Shown: positions 53,944 through 63,659, counted from the first letter of the stretch. The stretch: DNA of 64,000 nt from Tolumonas osonensis (GCF_014202415.1 NZ_JACHGR010000010.1:1-64000), one strand, 5' to 3'. Notes: a model not told the origin generated them from the letters alone. Numbers and translations are program-made.

Positions 53944-54663
53944 TTATTTCTGTACCGGCAGCAAGGTCAGCAGGTCCCGGATATCCTGCAGCATCAGGTG
54001 TGGCAGCGTATGCAGGTTACGCCACTCCTGTCCCTGACTGTTGATCCAGGCGGCCTGATAACCGTTTCTTATCGCGCCGAAAACATCGGTGGTGACATCA
54101 TCACCGACATGCAGGATCTGGGACGGCGGCAATTTCAGCTGGGCCGCCATCATGCGGAACATGTCCGGGGCCGGTTTCATCCGGCGGCCATTCCCGGCCT
54201 TCAGGACATGCTTAAAGTGACCGTCCAGCCCGATGCGTTCCAGCAACACGTTGCCATTGGTGATGACAACCAGTGGAAAATGCCGGCTGAGCTTTTTCAG
54301 TACTTCCAGCGACGCTTCCGGCACGGTTACCCGGGAGCGGATCTCGAGAAATTCGGCAAACACGCGCTGTGCTTCCTGTCTGGCTTCGGCGGCAGGCATC
54401 CCGCCACGTTGCAAACCGACTTCCAGCATCATCAGCCGGCAGCGGCTGACATCGTCATGCAGCGCCGGATCGGCCTGCTGCAATTCATGTTTCAGCTGCA
54501 GCCACCAGGCCCGGTCGTACATGGCGCTGGCAAGATACTGATCCCGCATGTGCTCCACCATCCACTGTTCCGCGTTTTCGATCACCGGGCGGTTATCGTA
54601 GAGCGTGTCATCCAGATCAAAACTGATGGCTCGAATATCCTGTAAACGGCGGAAGAACTGCAT
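53944..54663 (-). CDS. yigB: HAD hydrolase, YigB-like phosphatase
   Basis: A haloacid-dehalogenase phosphatase of 239 residues; E. coli YigB (238 residues) dephosphorylates a riboflavin intermediate and FMN. Motif I is SFDLDDTLYDN with nucleophile Asp near residue 16, motif II is VVITNGN, motif III Lys sits in GRRMKPAPDMF, and motif IV is HVGDDVTTDVFGA. The ATG at 54663 has GGAG upstream. The downstream DMT gene is in the same operon. The gene symbol rests on overall similarity and length; related HAD proteins cannot be fully excluded. Confidence 0.82.
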   Translation of the reverse strand: MQFFRRLQDIRAISFDLDDTLYDNRPVIENAEQWMVEHMRDQYLASAMYDRAWWLQLKHELQQADPALHDDVSRCRLMMLEVGLQRGGMPAAEARQEAQRVFAEFLEIRSRVTVPEASLEVLKKLSRHFPLVVITNGNVLLERIGLDGHFKHVLKAGNGRRMKPAPDMFRMMAAQLKLPPSQILHVGDDVTTDVFGAIRNGYQAAWINSQGQEWRNLHTLPHLMLQDIRDLLTLLPVQK

Positions 54664-54731
54664 GACGAGCTCCAAAAGTGAATATCAGTCTCTATGGTAA
54701 CGCTATTTGCTATCGGCCGACTATCGGCTTG

Positions 54732-55679
54732 TCAGCTGGCAGAGGGATTACTGGCGGCAATGCCCCGTTCCGGTCCGATAATATTGCAGAAACGTTGTAC
54801 GATACGCTGAGCCTGGCGGACGATGGCTTCACAGTGATCCAGTCCGGGGCCGGTTCGCCATGACGCAGCCTGCGTCAACATCGACAGTGATCCGGGTTGG
54901 CTGTTGTTGATATTCAGAATCACCAGCGAGCCGTTAGCCAATTGCTCGCGCACCAGAGCGGCCGGGATCACGCCGATACCGAAGCCGTCTTCGATCAGCC
55001 GGGTCATGGCGGCAAACGAGTTTACACAGCTGACGCGGGGCGAGGTGATACCGTTGACATGCAGCAGACTCAGAATGTCCTGATGCGGGCGCGAGTTGGC
55101 AACAAAGGTAATCAGGCGTTCCTTGGCCAGCTCCTGCAGAGAGGAAAACTGGCGGTTATACGGCGAATTGGCGGCGACGATCCAGCGCATCGGGTAGCGC
55201 GCCAGTTCGAGATTGCGGATCGATTCCAGACGGATCAGGTCGGCCTGGAATGCGATATCCAGATACCCTTTCTGTAACTGATTCGCCAGGCCGCGGGCAC
55301 TGTCGACCGTGATCTCGACTTCCAGGTGCGGGTAGTGGTCGGTGATCCAGGAGAGCAGTTCGATAAACCAGGTATGAACCACCGAGTCGATCGCGCCGAT
55401 ACGAACCTTGCCTTCATAGCCGTTGGCCTGACCGAGCGACATCCGCAGGGCATGGGCTTTCCCGACGATCTGCTCTGCGTATTCACGGACCTTTTCACCA
55501 TCCGGCGTCAGACGGACACCTTTGCTGTCGCGCACGAATAGTTTGACATCAAGTTCCTCTTCCAGCGCAGCGATCCGGTTAGAGATGGACGCCTGGGTGG
55601 TGAACAATTTTTCCGCAGTTAAACGGAAGCTGTTCAGACGTGCTACCCACAAAAATGTTTCCAGAAAACGAACGTTCAC
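54732..55679 (-). CDS. LysR-family transcriptional regulator
   Basis: A LysR-type regulator of 315 residues. The winged helix-turn-helix at 1-60 is clear (LETFLWVARLNSFRLTAEKLFTTQASISNRIAALEEEL), followed by VKLFVRDSKGVRLTPDGE. The effector domain (about 90-295) has VRIGAIDSVVHTW, a PHLEVEITVDSARGLANQL stretch and GFGIGVIPAALV. The effector is unknown. It is divergent from an MFS exporter gene with a 258-bp interval containing a strong palindrome, so control of that exporter is likely. It is not the ArgP/IciA type by pattern. Confidence 0.9.
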   Translation of the reverse strand: MNVRFLETFLWVARLNSFRLTAEKLFTTQASISNRIAALEEELDVKLFVRDSKGVRLTPDGEKVREYAEQIVGKAHALRMSLGQANGYEGKVRIGAIDSVVHTWFIELLSWITDHYPHLEVEITVDSARGLANQLQKGYLDIAFQADLIRLESIRNLELARYPMRWIVAANSPYNRQFSSLQELAKERLITFVANSRPHQDILSLLHVNGITSPRVSCVNSFAAMTRLIEDGFGIGVIPAALVREQLANGSLVILNINNSQPGSLSMLTQAASWRTGPGLDHCEAIVRQAQRIVQRFCNIIGPERGIAASNPSAS

Positions 55680-55875
55680 ATTAACCCCTTGAAACGCAGA
55701 TGCTGATGCCGCGGGCTATGAATCAGGACTCAGATGTGCAATGCATAAATTGCGCCAAATGTCGTGAAAAGTTTTTCTTATCACTGGCTATGAATATTAG
55801 TCGTTAGACAGTTTTCAGTTTTGTTACAGATAATTATAAAAAACACCGCCAATGTCTGATTTGGCAGAGTTTTTC

Positions 55876-55899
55876 ACCATAGAAATATGTTTCTATGGT
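55876..55899. promoter_or_regulatory. Palindromic operator candidate before MFS gene
   Basis: ACCATAGAAA-TATG-TTTCTATGGT is a perfect 10-bp inverted repeat with a 4-bp spacer, 39 bp before the MFS start codon in the LysR-MFS divergent interval. It could be a repressor or LysR site, or an mRNA hairpin near the ribosome-binding site. No T-run follows, so it is not a terminator. Confidence 0.5.
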
Positions 55900-55937
55900 T
55901 CGGGCTTTGTATTCCCGTTTAATACCAGAGAACAATC

Positions 55938-57239
55938 ATGAGCAGTGACAGTGGTAATGGCGCATACTATAAAGACAGCGCCGTCATTCAACAACATCAG
56001 AACCGTCAGCAAAAAGAATTAAATCGCCGCGAGAAGTGGATCCCCGTGATCTATTCCTGTCTACTGATTGCTGTTGGTCAGACCGGAATGAGTTTATTGC
56101 TGCCTGCGTTGCCTGCCATGCATCAGGATCTGAATATTTCTTCGCAGATGACACAGTGGCTGGTGTCTGCCTATCTGCTGGGATTTGGTCCATCACAGCT
56201 GTTTTATGGCCCGTTATCGGATATCTATGGCCGCCGTCCGGTGTTGTTATCCGGTTTGATGGTCGCGGTACTGGGCATCCTGTTAAGTCTGTTTGCACAT
56301 CACAGCGCTGCGATGATCATTCTGGGCCGGGTGCTCCAGGGGATCGGTGCCGGTTGCGCGTCGGTCATTGCCCGGGTGTCATTACGGGATCGTTACGAAG
56401 GCGCACATCTGCGTCAGGCCATGGCTTATTTTGGCATTGTGATGGCGTTTGTCCCGACAATCACACCGCTGGCCGGCGGCTTTCTGACCACCCATTTCGG
56501 CTGGGTCAGCATTTTCTTCACCATGGCCGGTTATCTTGGTTTGCTGTGGATCCTGCTGTTCTACCGTTTCGAAGAGACCCATGCGGCCGAAGCCGCGGAT
56601 GAGCGGGCGCATGTCAGTGATTTTGTGCATCAGTACTGGCAGTTACTGAAAAGCGATCATTTCCGCTGCTATTCCGGGGTGGTCTGGATCCAGTATTCGC
56701 TGAACGTATTTTCCATTTCGGTTATGCCCTTCATCATGCAGATGCAGGTGGGCATGAACGCGGATACCTATGGCCGCTGGACATTATTACCGGCAGTGTC
56801 GCTGGTGCTGGGCGGCATACTGGCCAGCAAAACCCGTCACTTTTTTTCCAAAGAATCCGTATTGCAGGCCGCGTCATTACTGCAGCTCGTTGCCGGTCTG
56901 GGCATGCTGCTGTTGCCGCATAGCGCTCTCCTGATGATGCTGAGCCTGTCTTTGTTCGCGTTCGGTAATGGCATGGCCTTCCCGAATGCACTCTCCAGCC
57001 TGCTGGAACCTTATAAACGCACTGCCGGCACGGCTACCGCGCTGGCAGGAGCAGGTCAGATGTTATCCGCCTCATTGGGCAGTGCTCTGCTGGTGAGTCT
57101 GGGCATCACGTCGATTACTGGTCTGGGCGTTGTGCTGGTGGCTGGGGGGGCAGTACTGCTGTATCTGACCCGTCATGCCCGCAACACGATTCCTGCCTGC
57201 GATGACTGGCATTCACGCCATCATCCAGTCCATCACTGA
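55938..57239 (+). CDS. MFS drug-efflux transporter (EmrD/Bcr-like, 12 TM)
   Basis: A proton-driven inner-membrane efflux protein of 433 residues, similar in pattern to Bcr/CflA and EmrD. A hydrophilic Gln/Asn-rich N-terminal extension (about 1-33) precedes 12 transmembrane segments. MFS motif A GPLSDIYGRRPVL lies near residue 90, and motif C-like ITPLAGGFLTTHFGW near 180 is the antiporter signature of drug:H+ exporters. The ATG follows GAGAACAATC. It is probably controlled by the divergent LysR protein. Substrates are unknown. Confidence 0.88.
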   Translation: MSSDSGNGAYYKDSAVIQQHQNRQQKELNRREKWIPVIYSCLLIAVGQTGMSLLLPALPAMHQDLNISSQMTQWLVSAYLLGFGPSQLFYGPLSDIYGRRPVLLSGLMVAVLGILLSLFAHHSAAMIILGRVLQGIGAGCASVIARVSLRDRYEGAHLRQAMAYFGIVMAFVPTITPLAGGFLTTHFGWVSIFFTMAGYLGLLWILLFYRFEETHAAEAADERAHVSDFVHQYWQLLKSDHFRCYSGVVWIQYSLNVFSISVMPFIMQMQVGMNADTYGRWTLLPAVSLVLGGILASKTRHFFSKESVLQAASLLQLVAGLGMLLLPHSALLMMLSLSLFAFGNGMAFPNALSSLLEPYKRTAGTATALAGAGQMLSASLGSALLVSLGITSITGLGVVLVAGGAVLLYLTRHARNTIPACDDWHSRHHPVHH

Positions 57240-57274
57240 GTTCCTTTGTAGAAACGCTTAATAAGCGGACTTTA

Positions 57275-57309
57275 AGCGGCGGGAAGTCTCCTCTCGCCGC
57301 TTTTTTTTT
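57275..57309 (+). terminator. Terminator after MFS gene
   Basis: AGCGGCG (57275-57281) and CGCCGCT (57295-57301) pair around a 13-nt loop that itself has GGA/TCC complementarity, followed by nine T. It is a classic intrinsic terminator 35 bp after the MFS stop. Confidence 0.9.
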
Positions 57310-57363
57310 ATTCCGGAAAAATCCGTTAAGCTAGCGTCTCCGAATTGTGGAAGAGGGAGCAGT

Positions 57364-57804
57364 ATGATTGCGTTAATTCAGCGAGTCAGCGAAGCCAGGG
57401 TGGTCGTTGACGGCGAGGTGACCGGCGAAATTGGTCAGGGGTTGCTGGTCTTGCTGGGCATTGAGCGGGATGATGATACGGCGAAAGCCGACAAGCTGGC
57501 ACACCGGGTGGCGGGTTACCGGGTGTTCGGTGATGACGACGGCAAAATGAATCTGAATGTGCAGCAGGTGAACGGCAGTATTCTGGTGGTTTCGCAATTC
57601 ACGCTGGCAGCCGATACCCGCAAAGGGATGCGGGCCAGTTTCGCCGAACGTAACGCCGATCCGGCACAGGCGGAAACGCTGTATGAACATTTTATCGGCC
57701 AGATTGCGCAGAAGGCGATCCCGGTTGCCAGCGGACGTTTTGCCGCCGATATGAAAGTCAGCCTGGTGAATGACGGTCCGGTGACCTTCTGGCTGCAGGT
57801 TTAG
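57364..57804 (+). CDS. dtd: D-aminoacyl-tRNA deacylase Dtd
   Basis: Hydrolyses D-aminoacyl-tRNAs, protecting translation from D-amino acids. It has 146 residues (145 in E. coli). [18 protein letters not shown] opens the protein; the two active-site signatures [19 protein letters not shown] (about 79-97) and NDGPVTFWL at the C-terminus (the NxPVT-like gating motif) are both intact. GAGGGAGC precedes the ATG. Its last 47 bp overlap the 3' end of the convergent methyltransferase gene. Confidence 0.96.
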   Translation: MIALIQRVSEARVVVDGEVTGEIGQGLLVLLGIERDDDTAKADKLAHRVAGYRVFGDDDGKMNLNVQQVNGSILVVSQFTLAADTRKGMRASFAERNADPAQAETLYEHFIGQIAQKAIPVASGRFAADMKVSLVNDGPVTFWLQV

Positions 57805-58465
57805 GCTCGGTCCAGATCAGGTAATTGCGGTAGTTGGCGACACGCAGACTGCGCGCCTCGCCGCAGGCGGTCAGCAAATACTGTACCTGTTGCCATTCCT
57901 GATCGGTCCGTGGCAGCAGATTGACGATCACCCGGCCCCCGGGCGTCAGCAGGCGCTGCAGATGCCGGTAGGTTTCCTGCTGAAACAGCGGCGCCGGACT
58001 ACCATCGTCGCGAAACAGATCGACCAGGATCAAATCATACGTCTGTTGCTGGTGGCTGAGCCAGACAAACGCATCCGCGCAATGCAGTGCTGGCCGCTCC
58101 TGTTGCCGGAAATAGCGCTGGTAGATGTCGAGTACCGGTGCATTTAAATCGACTGCTGTCTGCTGCGCCCCCGGGTAACGGTGATGCAGCCAGCGCAGGA
58201 AATCACCGCCACCCAGGCCGAGATGCAGGATCTGCTGAGCCTGTGCCGGCAGCAATGCCTGCAGGATGCGCTGATGTGGCAAACAGAGTTCTTCCGGCTG
58301 TGTATGCTGCAGCACGGATTGCACCACGCCATCCAGCAACAACCAGCGAAACTGCGGATCCTCGCGGATTTCCAGTTCCTGTTCACCGGCGCGCAGCCGG
58401 TAAATCTGCGTACCGTTACTGGTGGCGACGGCAACATCGAACTCGCTGGTAGTCTGGTGACTCAT
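57758..58465 (-). CDS. Spermidine-synthase-like SAM-dependent protein
   Basis: A 235-residue protein with a Rossmann-type methyltransferase fold resembling the spermidine synthase family. [30 protein letters not shown] (about 85-115) is the SAM-binding region, with [21 protein letters not shown] (about 135-155) behind it. The usual polyamine-synthase GGGDG appears as GGGDF and the catalytic Asp pair is only partly matched, so polyamine synthesis is doubtful. The ATG at 58465 overlaps the stop of the AsmA-like gene as ATGA, placing it last in a recG-asmA-like operon. Longer in-frame starts lie inside that gene. Confidence 0.78.
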   Translation of the reverse strand: MSHQTTSEFDVAVATSNGTQIYRLRAGEQELEIREDPQFRWLLLDGVVQSVLQHTQPEELCLPHQRILQALLPAQAQQILHLGLGGGDFLRWLHHRYPGAQQTAVDLNAPVLDIYQRYFRQQERPALHCADAFVWLSHQQQTYDLILVDLFRDDGSPAPLFQQETYRHLQRLLTPGGRVIVNLLPRTDQEWQQVQYLLTACGEARSLRVANYRNYLIWTEPKPAARRSPDRHSPG

Positions 58466-60501
58466 TCGCGCAGTGATCCTTGTCGTCCCTGTGGCGGGTA
58501 ACTGATCGGTTGGGTCGACCAACTGGTGGCATTGCGGCCCGGCAGGTGGAACTGCAGTTGAGGTGCGTTCAGTGCACCGGTCATTGTTCCCAGGAGTTCG
58601 GGCTGGTTGCGATCGTTGAGTAGCCCCAGCTGTAGCTGCCACTGCTGTTTATTCAGATCAATCCCTTGTTTCACACCGACCAGATGGGTAATGGATTCAA
58701 AAGCCGAACCACTGAAATCCAGCACGCCCTTGCTGGCCTGCATTTGCAGATAGGCATGATTGAAGGCTGTATCGCCGCCGCGCAGTTTACCCGTCAGCTG
58801 TTCAAAACTCTGGGGTGCCGGGGCTGCCGGGGTGAGTTGTTCATCCAGCCAGGAGTCCAGTTTCAGACCGTCGACAAACAGATCCTGTACCGCCAGTGAG
58901 GCCGTACCCTGCAGGCTTTGCCGGAGCGCCGCCATATCATAGCCGGTTGCCTGCAGATCCACGCTCAGATCGGATTTACCGGCAAATGGATAACGGGGGC
59001 CGAGCATGTCGCTGAGCTGCTCCAGATCGAATTTTTTCAGTGAGGCTTTCAGCTGATGCGGAATGGCGGGGATTAAGCCTAATTGACCGCTGACAGTAAA
59101 ATCGGACTCTTCGAGTTGTGTATTAAAGTGTTCCAGCGTGATCTTGTTATCCGCCAGTTCCGCCTGAAATTCGGCTTTGCGGCTGACCAGTGTTTGCCAG
59201 ACCAGCTCCAGCCAGCTGCCTTCCAGCCGGGCCTTGTGATTGCTGCTCTGCAGACTTTGCCCTGTCCAGCGCAGATCGGTCAGGAACAGATCGAGCCATT
59301 TCACGGTGAGCGGTACGCTGTCATCAAATGAAATCAGGGACAGATGGCTGATGTCTAACCGGCGCAAATCGATCTGCTGAAAGGGCTGGGTCGCCAGCCA
59401 TTCCCGCCAGCCGGGCTGCAGTTCCGGTTGCATATCACTCAGTTGCAGTTCGTTGATGGTGAGTGTGGCTGGCTGGCGGATCCCCTCCAGGTCGGCGGTG
59501 AATTTGCCAGCATAGGCGGCACCATTCAGCCGCATCCGCCAGTCCTGCTCCCGCAGACGGCCTTCCCCCTGCATATCGGTCAGCTGGAACAGACCATCCG
59601 TGTATTCACCCACTTTGCCCTGATACTCAAAAGTCGGCAGTTGTCCCGGCTGCCATTGCAGTTTTTCCAGTGTGCCGGAGACCTGGTTAAGTGCAAAACG
59701 TCGGGAGAGGTCGATGGCACTGACATTTTCCAGCGACACCTGTTCCGCGCTGAGATGAGGTAGTCGTGGCGTTACGGCGGAGAGCGTCTGTAAATCCAGT
59801 TGCCAGTTAGCCAGTGCCAGTTCCCGGAAGATGAGCTGATTCTTGTTCAGATCCCAGTTCAGACGGGCGGCAGCGGCACCATGGAAGATATTGCTCTCCA
59901 GTTCCTCAATGTTCAGCTGCTTCGCATTCAGGGCACCCTGCATGCGGGTTTTCCCTGCTCGGAAGGCCGCGTATTGCAACTGTCCGATACTGGCATCAAA
60001 GCTGACATCCGCCAGCGGGATGAGCTCTCCGTCGCGGATCGGGTGCCAGTTGGTCAGATGCAGTGCGCCATCCTGCAGTGAGCCTTCCGGCCAGCGGAGT
60101 TGCAGCTTATCGATGGTCAGATCATCAACCTGCAATTGCCGTAACGGTTGCGGCAATTGCAGGCCGGGGCGCCATGTTATTTGTGGGTTAATAATATCGA
60201 GATGAGCAATATGCAGCTGACGTTGCCACCACGAACCTCCGGCAATTTCCAGGTAGATCTTTCCTACCCTGATGTCAGGACCGAGTGTGACATTTTCTGC
60301 CAGTACGATATTCGGATACAGTGGATTGTAATTCAGCTTGCCGATTTCCAGCGGCAGACCGGTTTGCTGTTGCACCCAGGCGACAAACGGTCCTTTCAGA
60401 TGTTCCGGTTTCAGCAAACCCAAGGTCAGCCAGATCGCGGCGACCAGAGCCAGAATGGTATAAAGAAACCAGCGGAAGGCACGATGCATGAAAAAAGCCA
60501 T
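58462..60501 (-). CDS. AsmA-family envelope protein
   Basis: A 679-residue inner-membrane protein facing the periplasm. One N-terminal helix (FLYTILALVAAIWLTLGLL, about 12-30) is followed by GLPLEIGKLNYNPLYPNIVLAENVTLG, the AsmA-type N-terminal domain, then long repeating beta-strand segments and the AsmA C-terminal region (about 490-640) with GKSDLSVDLQATGYDMAALRQSLQGTASL. Related proteins form bridge-like structures implicated in lipid transport or outer-membrane maintenance; role here is inferred. It starts 48 bp after recG. An ATG at 60489 is a possible alternative start. Confidence 0.85.
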   Translation of the reverse strand: MAFFMHRAFRWFLYTILALVAAIWLTLGLLKPEHLKGPFVAWVQQQTGLPLEIGKLNYNPLYPNIVLAENVTLGPDIRVGKIYLEIAGGSWWQRQLHIAHLDIINPQITWRPGLQLPQPLRQLQVDDLTIDKLQLRWPEGSLQDGALHLTNWHPIRDGELIPLADVSFDASIGQLQYAAFRAGKTRMQGALNAKQLNIEELESNIFHGAAAARLNWDLNKNQLIFRELALANWQLDLQTLSAVTPRLPHLSAEQVSLENVSAIDLSRRFALNQVSGTLEKLQWQPGQLPTFEYQGKVGEYTDGLFQLTDMQGEGRLREQDWRMRLNGAAYAGKFTADLEGIRQPATLTINELQLSDMQPELQPGWREWLATQPFQQIDLRRLDISHLSLISFDDSVPLTVKWLDLFLTDLRWTGQSLQSSNHKARLEGSWLELVWQTLVSRKAEFQAELADNKITLEHFNTQLEESDFTVSGQLGLIPAIPHQLKASLKKFDLEQLSDMLGPRYPFAGKSDLSVDLQATGYDMAALRQSLQGTASLAVQDLFVDGLKLDSWLDEQLTPAAPAPQSFEQLTGKLRGGDTAFNHAYLQMQASKGVLDFSGSAFESITHLVGVKQGIDLNKQQWQLQLGLLNDRNQPELLGTMTGALNAPQLQFHLPGRNATSWSTQPISYPPQGRQGSLRE

Positions 60502-60549
60502 TCAGAATACATTCTTAAAGCAGATTTGCTTTCAGTGTAACGGATGACA

Positions 60550-62619
60550 TCAGGCTTGAGAATAATCATCGCGTTCACCGAACCAGCGCCGGATCAGCGG
60601 TGTGACACAAGCCGGATATTGCTGAAAAATTCGCTGCGCCAGCTGCTGTACCTGCGGAATCAAGGCCTGATCCCGGACCAGGTCGGCAATTTTCAGATCG
60701 GCGAGGCCGGTCTGTTTGGCTCCCAGCATTTCACCGGGGCCGCGCAGTTCCAGATCTTTCTGCGCGATGACAAAACCGTCGTTACTGTCACGCAGCACGC
60801 CGAGACGTTGCTGGGCGGTTTTGGACAGTGGCGCGTGATAGAGCAGCACGCAATGGGAGGCAATGGCGCCCCGGCCGACGCGTCCGCGCAACTGGTGCAA
60901 CTGGGCTAAACCCAGACGTTCCGGGTTTTCGATGATCATCAGGCTGGCATTGGGGACATCCACACCCACTTCAATTACCGTGGTCGCCACCAGCAGATGC
61001 AGCAGGCCTTCTTTGAATTCCTGCATCACCCGCTGTTTTTCCAGCGGCTTCATGCGGCCATGTACCAGTCCGATATGCAGTTCCGGCAACAGCAACTGTA
61101 ATTCTTCGGCGGTATTTTCTGCCGCCTGACACTCCAGCACTTCTGATTCCTCGATCAGTGTGCAGACCCAGTACGCCTGACGCCCTTCCAGACAGGCCTG
61201 ACGAACCCGTTCGATCACTGTTTCCCGGCGGGTATCCGGCAGCGCGATCGTGGTGATCGGGGTACGTCCCGGCGGCAGTTCATCAATGATGGAGGTATCG
61301 AGATCGGCATAGATGGTCATCGCCAGTGTGCGCGGGATCGGGGTCGCCGTCATGATCAGCTGATGCGGATAGACACCATCCTGCGCGCCTTTTTCCCGCA
61401 GCGCGAGCCGCTGGTGGACACCGAAACGATGCTGTTCATCGACAATCACCAGCAGCAAATGCTGAAATTCCACCTGATCCTGAAACACGGCATGCGTACC
61501 CACGATCATTTTGACCTGACCGCTGCGGATAGCTTCCAGCTGGGCTTCGCGGGCTTTACCTTTGACTTTGCCGGCCAGCCAGCCGGTTTCGATGCCGAGC
61601 GGAGTCAGCCAGTTGCTGAAGTTGTTGGCATGCTGTTCCGCCAGCAGTTCGGTCGGGGCCATCAGCACCACCTGTCCACCATGGGCGATCACCTGTAATG
61701 CGGCAAGGGCGGCGACCAGCGTCTTGCCGGAGCCGACATCGCCCTGTACCAGCCGCATCATCGGGTGCGGCTTGGTCAGATCCTGACTGATTTCATTCAC
61801 CACCCGCTGCTGTGCGCCGGTCGGTTTGAACGGCAGCCGCGCCAGCAGTTGTTCACACAAAGACCAGTCAGTCGCCAATGGCCGGGCTTGATGCTGTTGT
61901 GCGGTATAACGCAGTTGCAGGACAGTCAGATGATGAGCAATCAGCTCTTCCAGTGCCAGTCGCTGCTGGGCCGGATGCTGCCCGTTTTCCAGTTGTGCCA
62001 GCGAGACATCCGGTGGCGGACGATGCAGCAACAGCAACGCTTCGCTCAGGCTGAGTTGCCGTGGATATAACCCGTCCGGTAATAGCTCGCGGATGCCGTT
62101 TTCCTTCAGTAACTGCAGCGCCTGATCGGTCAGATTACGTAATGAGGCCTGACGTAAGCCTTCCGTGGTGGGGTAAACCGGCGTCAATGTGGCATCGGTC
62201 TCCAGCGTGGCGTCGTCATCCAGCAGCTTATATTCCGGATGGACAATCTCGAAGCCATGCAGGCCGCGTTTGATTTCACCAAAACAGCGGATACGCCGGC
62301 CAATAGCCAGTGCGTTTTTTTGTCCGGCGGTGAAATGGAAAAAGCGCAAGGTTAACGAGCCATTACCGTCACTGATACGGCATATCAGCATGCGTCGTTT
62401 GCCCTGCTGAATATCACAACTCTGGAGCACACCTTCGGTGGTGCAGGCGTGATCTGCACTGAGTTCCGCTATCGGATAGAGACGGGTGCGGTCTTCGTAG
62501 CGCAGCGGCAGATGGAACAGCAGATCCTGTACGGTGTGCAGCCGCAGGTGTGTCAGCTTTTCCGCCAACTTACTGCCAACACCTTTAAGCATGGATACCG
62601 GGATCGCAGCGAGTTCCAT
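60550..62619 (-). CDS. recG: ATP-dependent DNA helicase RecG
   Basis: A branch-migrating helicase that reverses stalled forks and processes Holliday junctions. It has 689 residues from the ATG at 62619 (AGAGG upstream). The N-terminal wedge/OB domain (about 1-150) contains LRLHTVQDLLFHLPLRYEDRT. Helicase motifs follow: Walker A GDVGSGKT near 290, motif II DEQHRFGVHQRLAL, motif III MTATPIPRTLAM, motif V VATTVIEVGVDVPNA and motif VI HQLRGRVGRG. The terminal TLxxAD-type wedge-binding segment ends the protein. An in-frame GTG at 62625 would add two residues. It heads an operon with the AsmA-like gene. Confidence 0.97.
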   Translation of the reverse strand: MELAAIPVSMLKGVGSKLAEKLTHLRLHTVQDLLFHLPLRYEDRTRLYPIAELSADHACTTEGVLQSCDIQQGKRRMLICRISDGNGSLTLRFFHFTAGQKNALAIGRRIRCFGEIKRGLHGFEIVHPEYKLLDDDATLETDATLTPVYPTTEGLRQASLRNLTDQALQLLKENGIRELLPDGLYPRQLSLSEALLLLHRPPPDVSLAQLENGQHPAQQRLALEELIAHHLTVLQLRYTAQQHQARPLATDWSLCEQLLARLPFKPTGAQQRVVNEISQDLTKPHPMMRLVQGDVGSGKTLVAALAALQVIAHGGQVVLMAPTELLAEQHANNFSNWLTPLGIETGWLAGKVKGKAREAQLEAIRSGQVKMIVGTHAVFQDQVEFQHLLLVIVDEQHRFGVHQRLALREKGAQDGVYPHQLIMTATPIPRTLAMTIYADLDTSIIDELPPGRTPITTIALPDTRRETVIERVRQACLEGRQAYWVCTLIEESEVLECQAAENTAEELQLLLPELHIGLVHGRMKPLEKQRVMQEFKEGLLHLLVATTVIEVGVDVPNASLMIIENPERLGLAQLHQLRGRVGRGAIASHCVLLYHAPLSKTAQQRLGVLRDSNDGFVIAQKDLELRGPGEMLGAKQTGLADLKIADLVRDQALIPQVQQLAQRIFQQYPACVTPLIRRWFGERDDYSQA

Positions 62620-63083
62620 GGACACCTCTGATACTGTGATTTTATCCAGATATTAGCAAGAGGCTTTGCGTGGGGCAAATCGTCCCGGTCGGGTATCGGA
62701 TAAAGTTATTTTCAAAATGAAAATAATGTTTTTGTTTTTTATTTTCATACTGCGGGTTGCGTTGGCGATGTTTTTCCCCTTTTTCTTTCCTTTCTGGCGG
62801 CTATTCTCGTCATACAAAGCATAAAAAGCTTCGATAGAAGCTATTTTTACTGGGTAATGGATACTTTCGGGTTTCAAAGCAAACGTCTTTCAAACTAAAA
62901 ACGCTACATGCATCACAATGTGAAAATCAAAATATGAAAATGTTCGTTCATTGTGAAAATATAAACATACAGGTTACGTGATACACCCCCGTTCATCTCG
63001 CAGCCTGTTATGAACTACACATCATGATCCCTGCGTTGTTTGGTGTGTCCCTTCACTGATGGAATCAAATTGAGGAATATGTC
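62620..63083. other. recG-srlA divergent control region
   Basis: A 464-bp AT-rich gap between divergent genes with no convincing coding frame; a 74-codon minus-strand frame (62653-62877) is Lys-rich with no family look. It should carry the srl operon promoter. TCACAATGTGA at 62913-62923 is a perfect short palindrome, and TGTGAAAAT occurs twice (62919 and 62960 regions); these may be half-sites for CRP or a sugar-responsive regulator. No full TGTGA-N6-TCACA site was found. Confidence 0.45.
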
Positions 63084-63638
63084 ATGGATTTTGTTATTCA
63101 TGCAGCAGAGTGGTTTATCGGCCTATTCCAGAAAGGTGGTGAGGTGTTTGTTGGTATGGTGACCGGCATTCTCCCGCTGCTGATCTCGCTGATGGTGGCG
63201 ATGAATGCCCTGATCCGGTTTATCGGTCAGGAACGAGTTGAGCGTCTGGCACAGAAATGCGCGGGAAACCCGGTCTCCCGTTATCTGATCCTGCCGGTTG
63301 TGGGTACTTTCGTATTCATGAACCCGATGACGCTGAGTCTGGGACGCTTCTTACCGGAAAAATACAAACCTTCTTACTACGCCGCGGCTTCCTACAGCTG
63401 TCATTCAATGAACGGTCTGTTCCCGCACATCAACCCAGGTGAACTGTTCGTGTATTTAGGCATCGCAAATGGTCTGACCCAGCTGCATCTGCCTCTGGCG
63501 CCACTGGCTATCAGCTATCTGTTCGTGGGTATGGTGTCTAACTTCTTCCGCGGCTGGGTGACGGATTTCACCACTGCCTTTGTGGAAAAACAACAAGACA
63601 TTCGTCTCAGCACCGAAGTGCAGATGAGCACTAACTAA
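63084..63638 (+). CDS. srlA: Glucitol/sorbitol PTS EIIC component SrlA
   Basis: Membrane permease part of the glucitol phosphotransferase system, importing sorbitol with phosphorylation. It has 184 residues (187 in E. coli). It begins [22 protein letters not shown], then membrane segments with [20 protein letters not shown] and [25 protein letters not shown], and the [26 protein letters not shown] stretch diagnostic of the family. GAGG precedes the ATG. The gene is followed after 21 bp by srlE, which carries the rest of the permease and the EIIB domain. Confidence 0.96.
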   Translation: MDFVIHAAEWFIGLFQKGGEVFVGMVTGILPLLISLMVAMNALIRFIGQERVERLAQKCAGNPVSRYLILPVVGTFVFMNPMTLSLGRFLPEKYKPSYYAAASYSCHSMNGLFPHINPGELFVYLGIANGLTQLHLPLAPLAISYLFVGMVSNFFRGWVTDFTTAFVEKQQDIRLSTEVQMSTN

Positions 63639-63659
63639 TCAGATTCAGGAGCAGATATC

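Noticed and set aside
62653-62877. 74-codon minus-strand frame downstream of the srl promoter region
   Set aside because: Lys-rich composition, no ribosome-binding site and no recognisable fold; more likely non-coding AT-rich DNA.
62900-62990. Full CRP site in front of srlA
   Set aside because: TGTGA half-sites occur, but none has a matching TCACA at 6-bp spacing; only a general control region is annotated.
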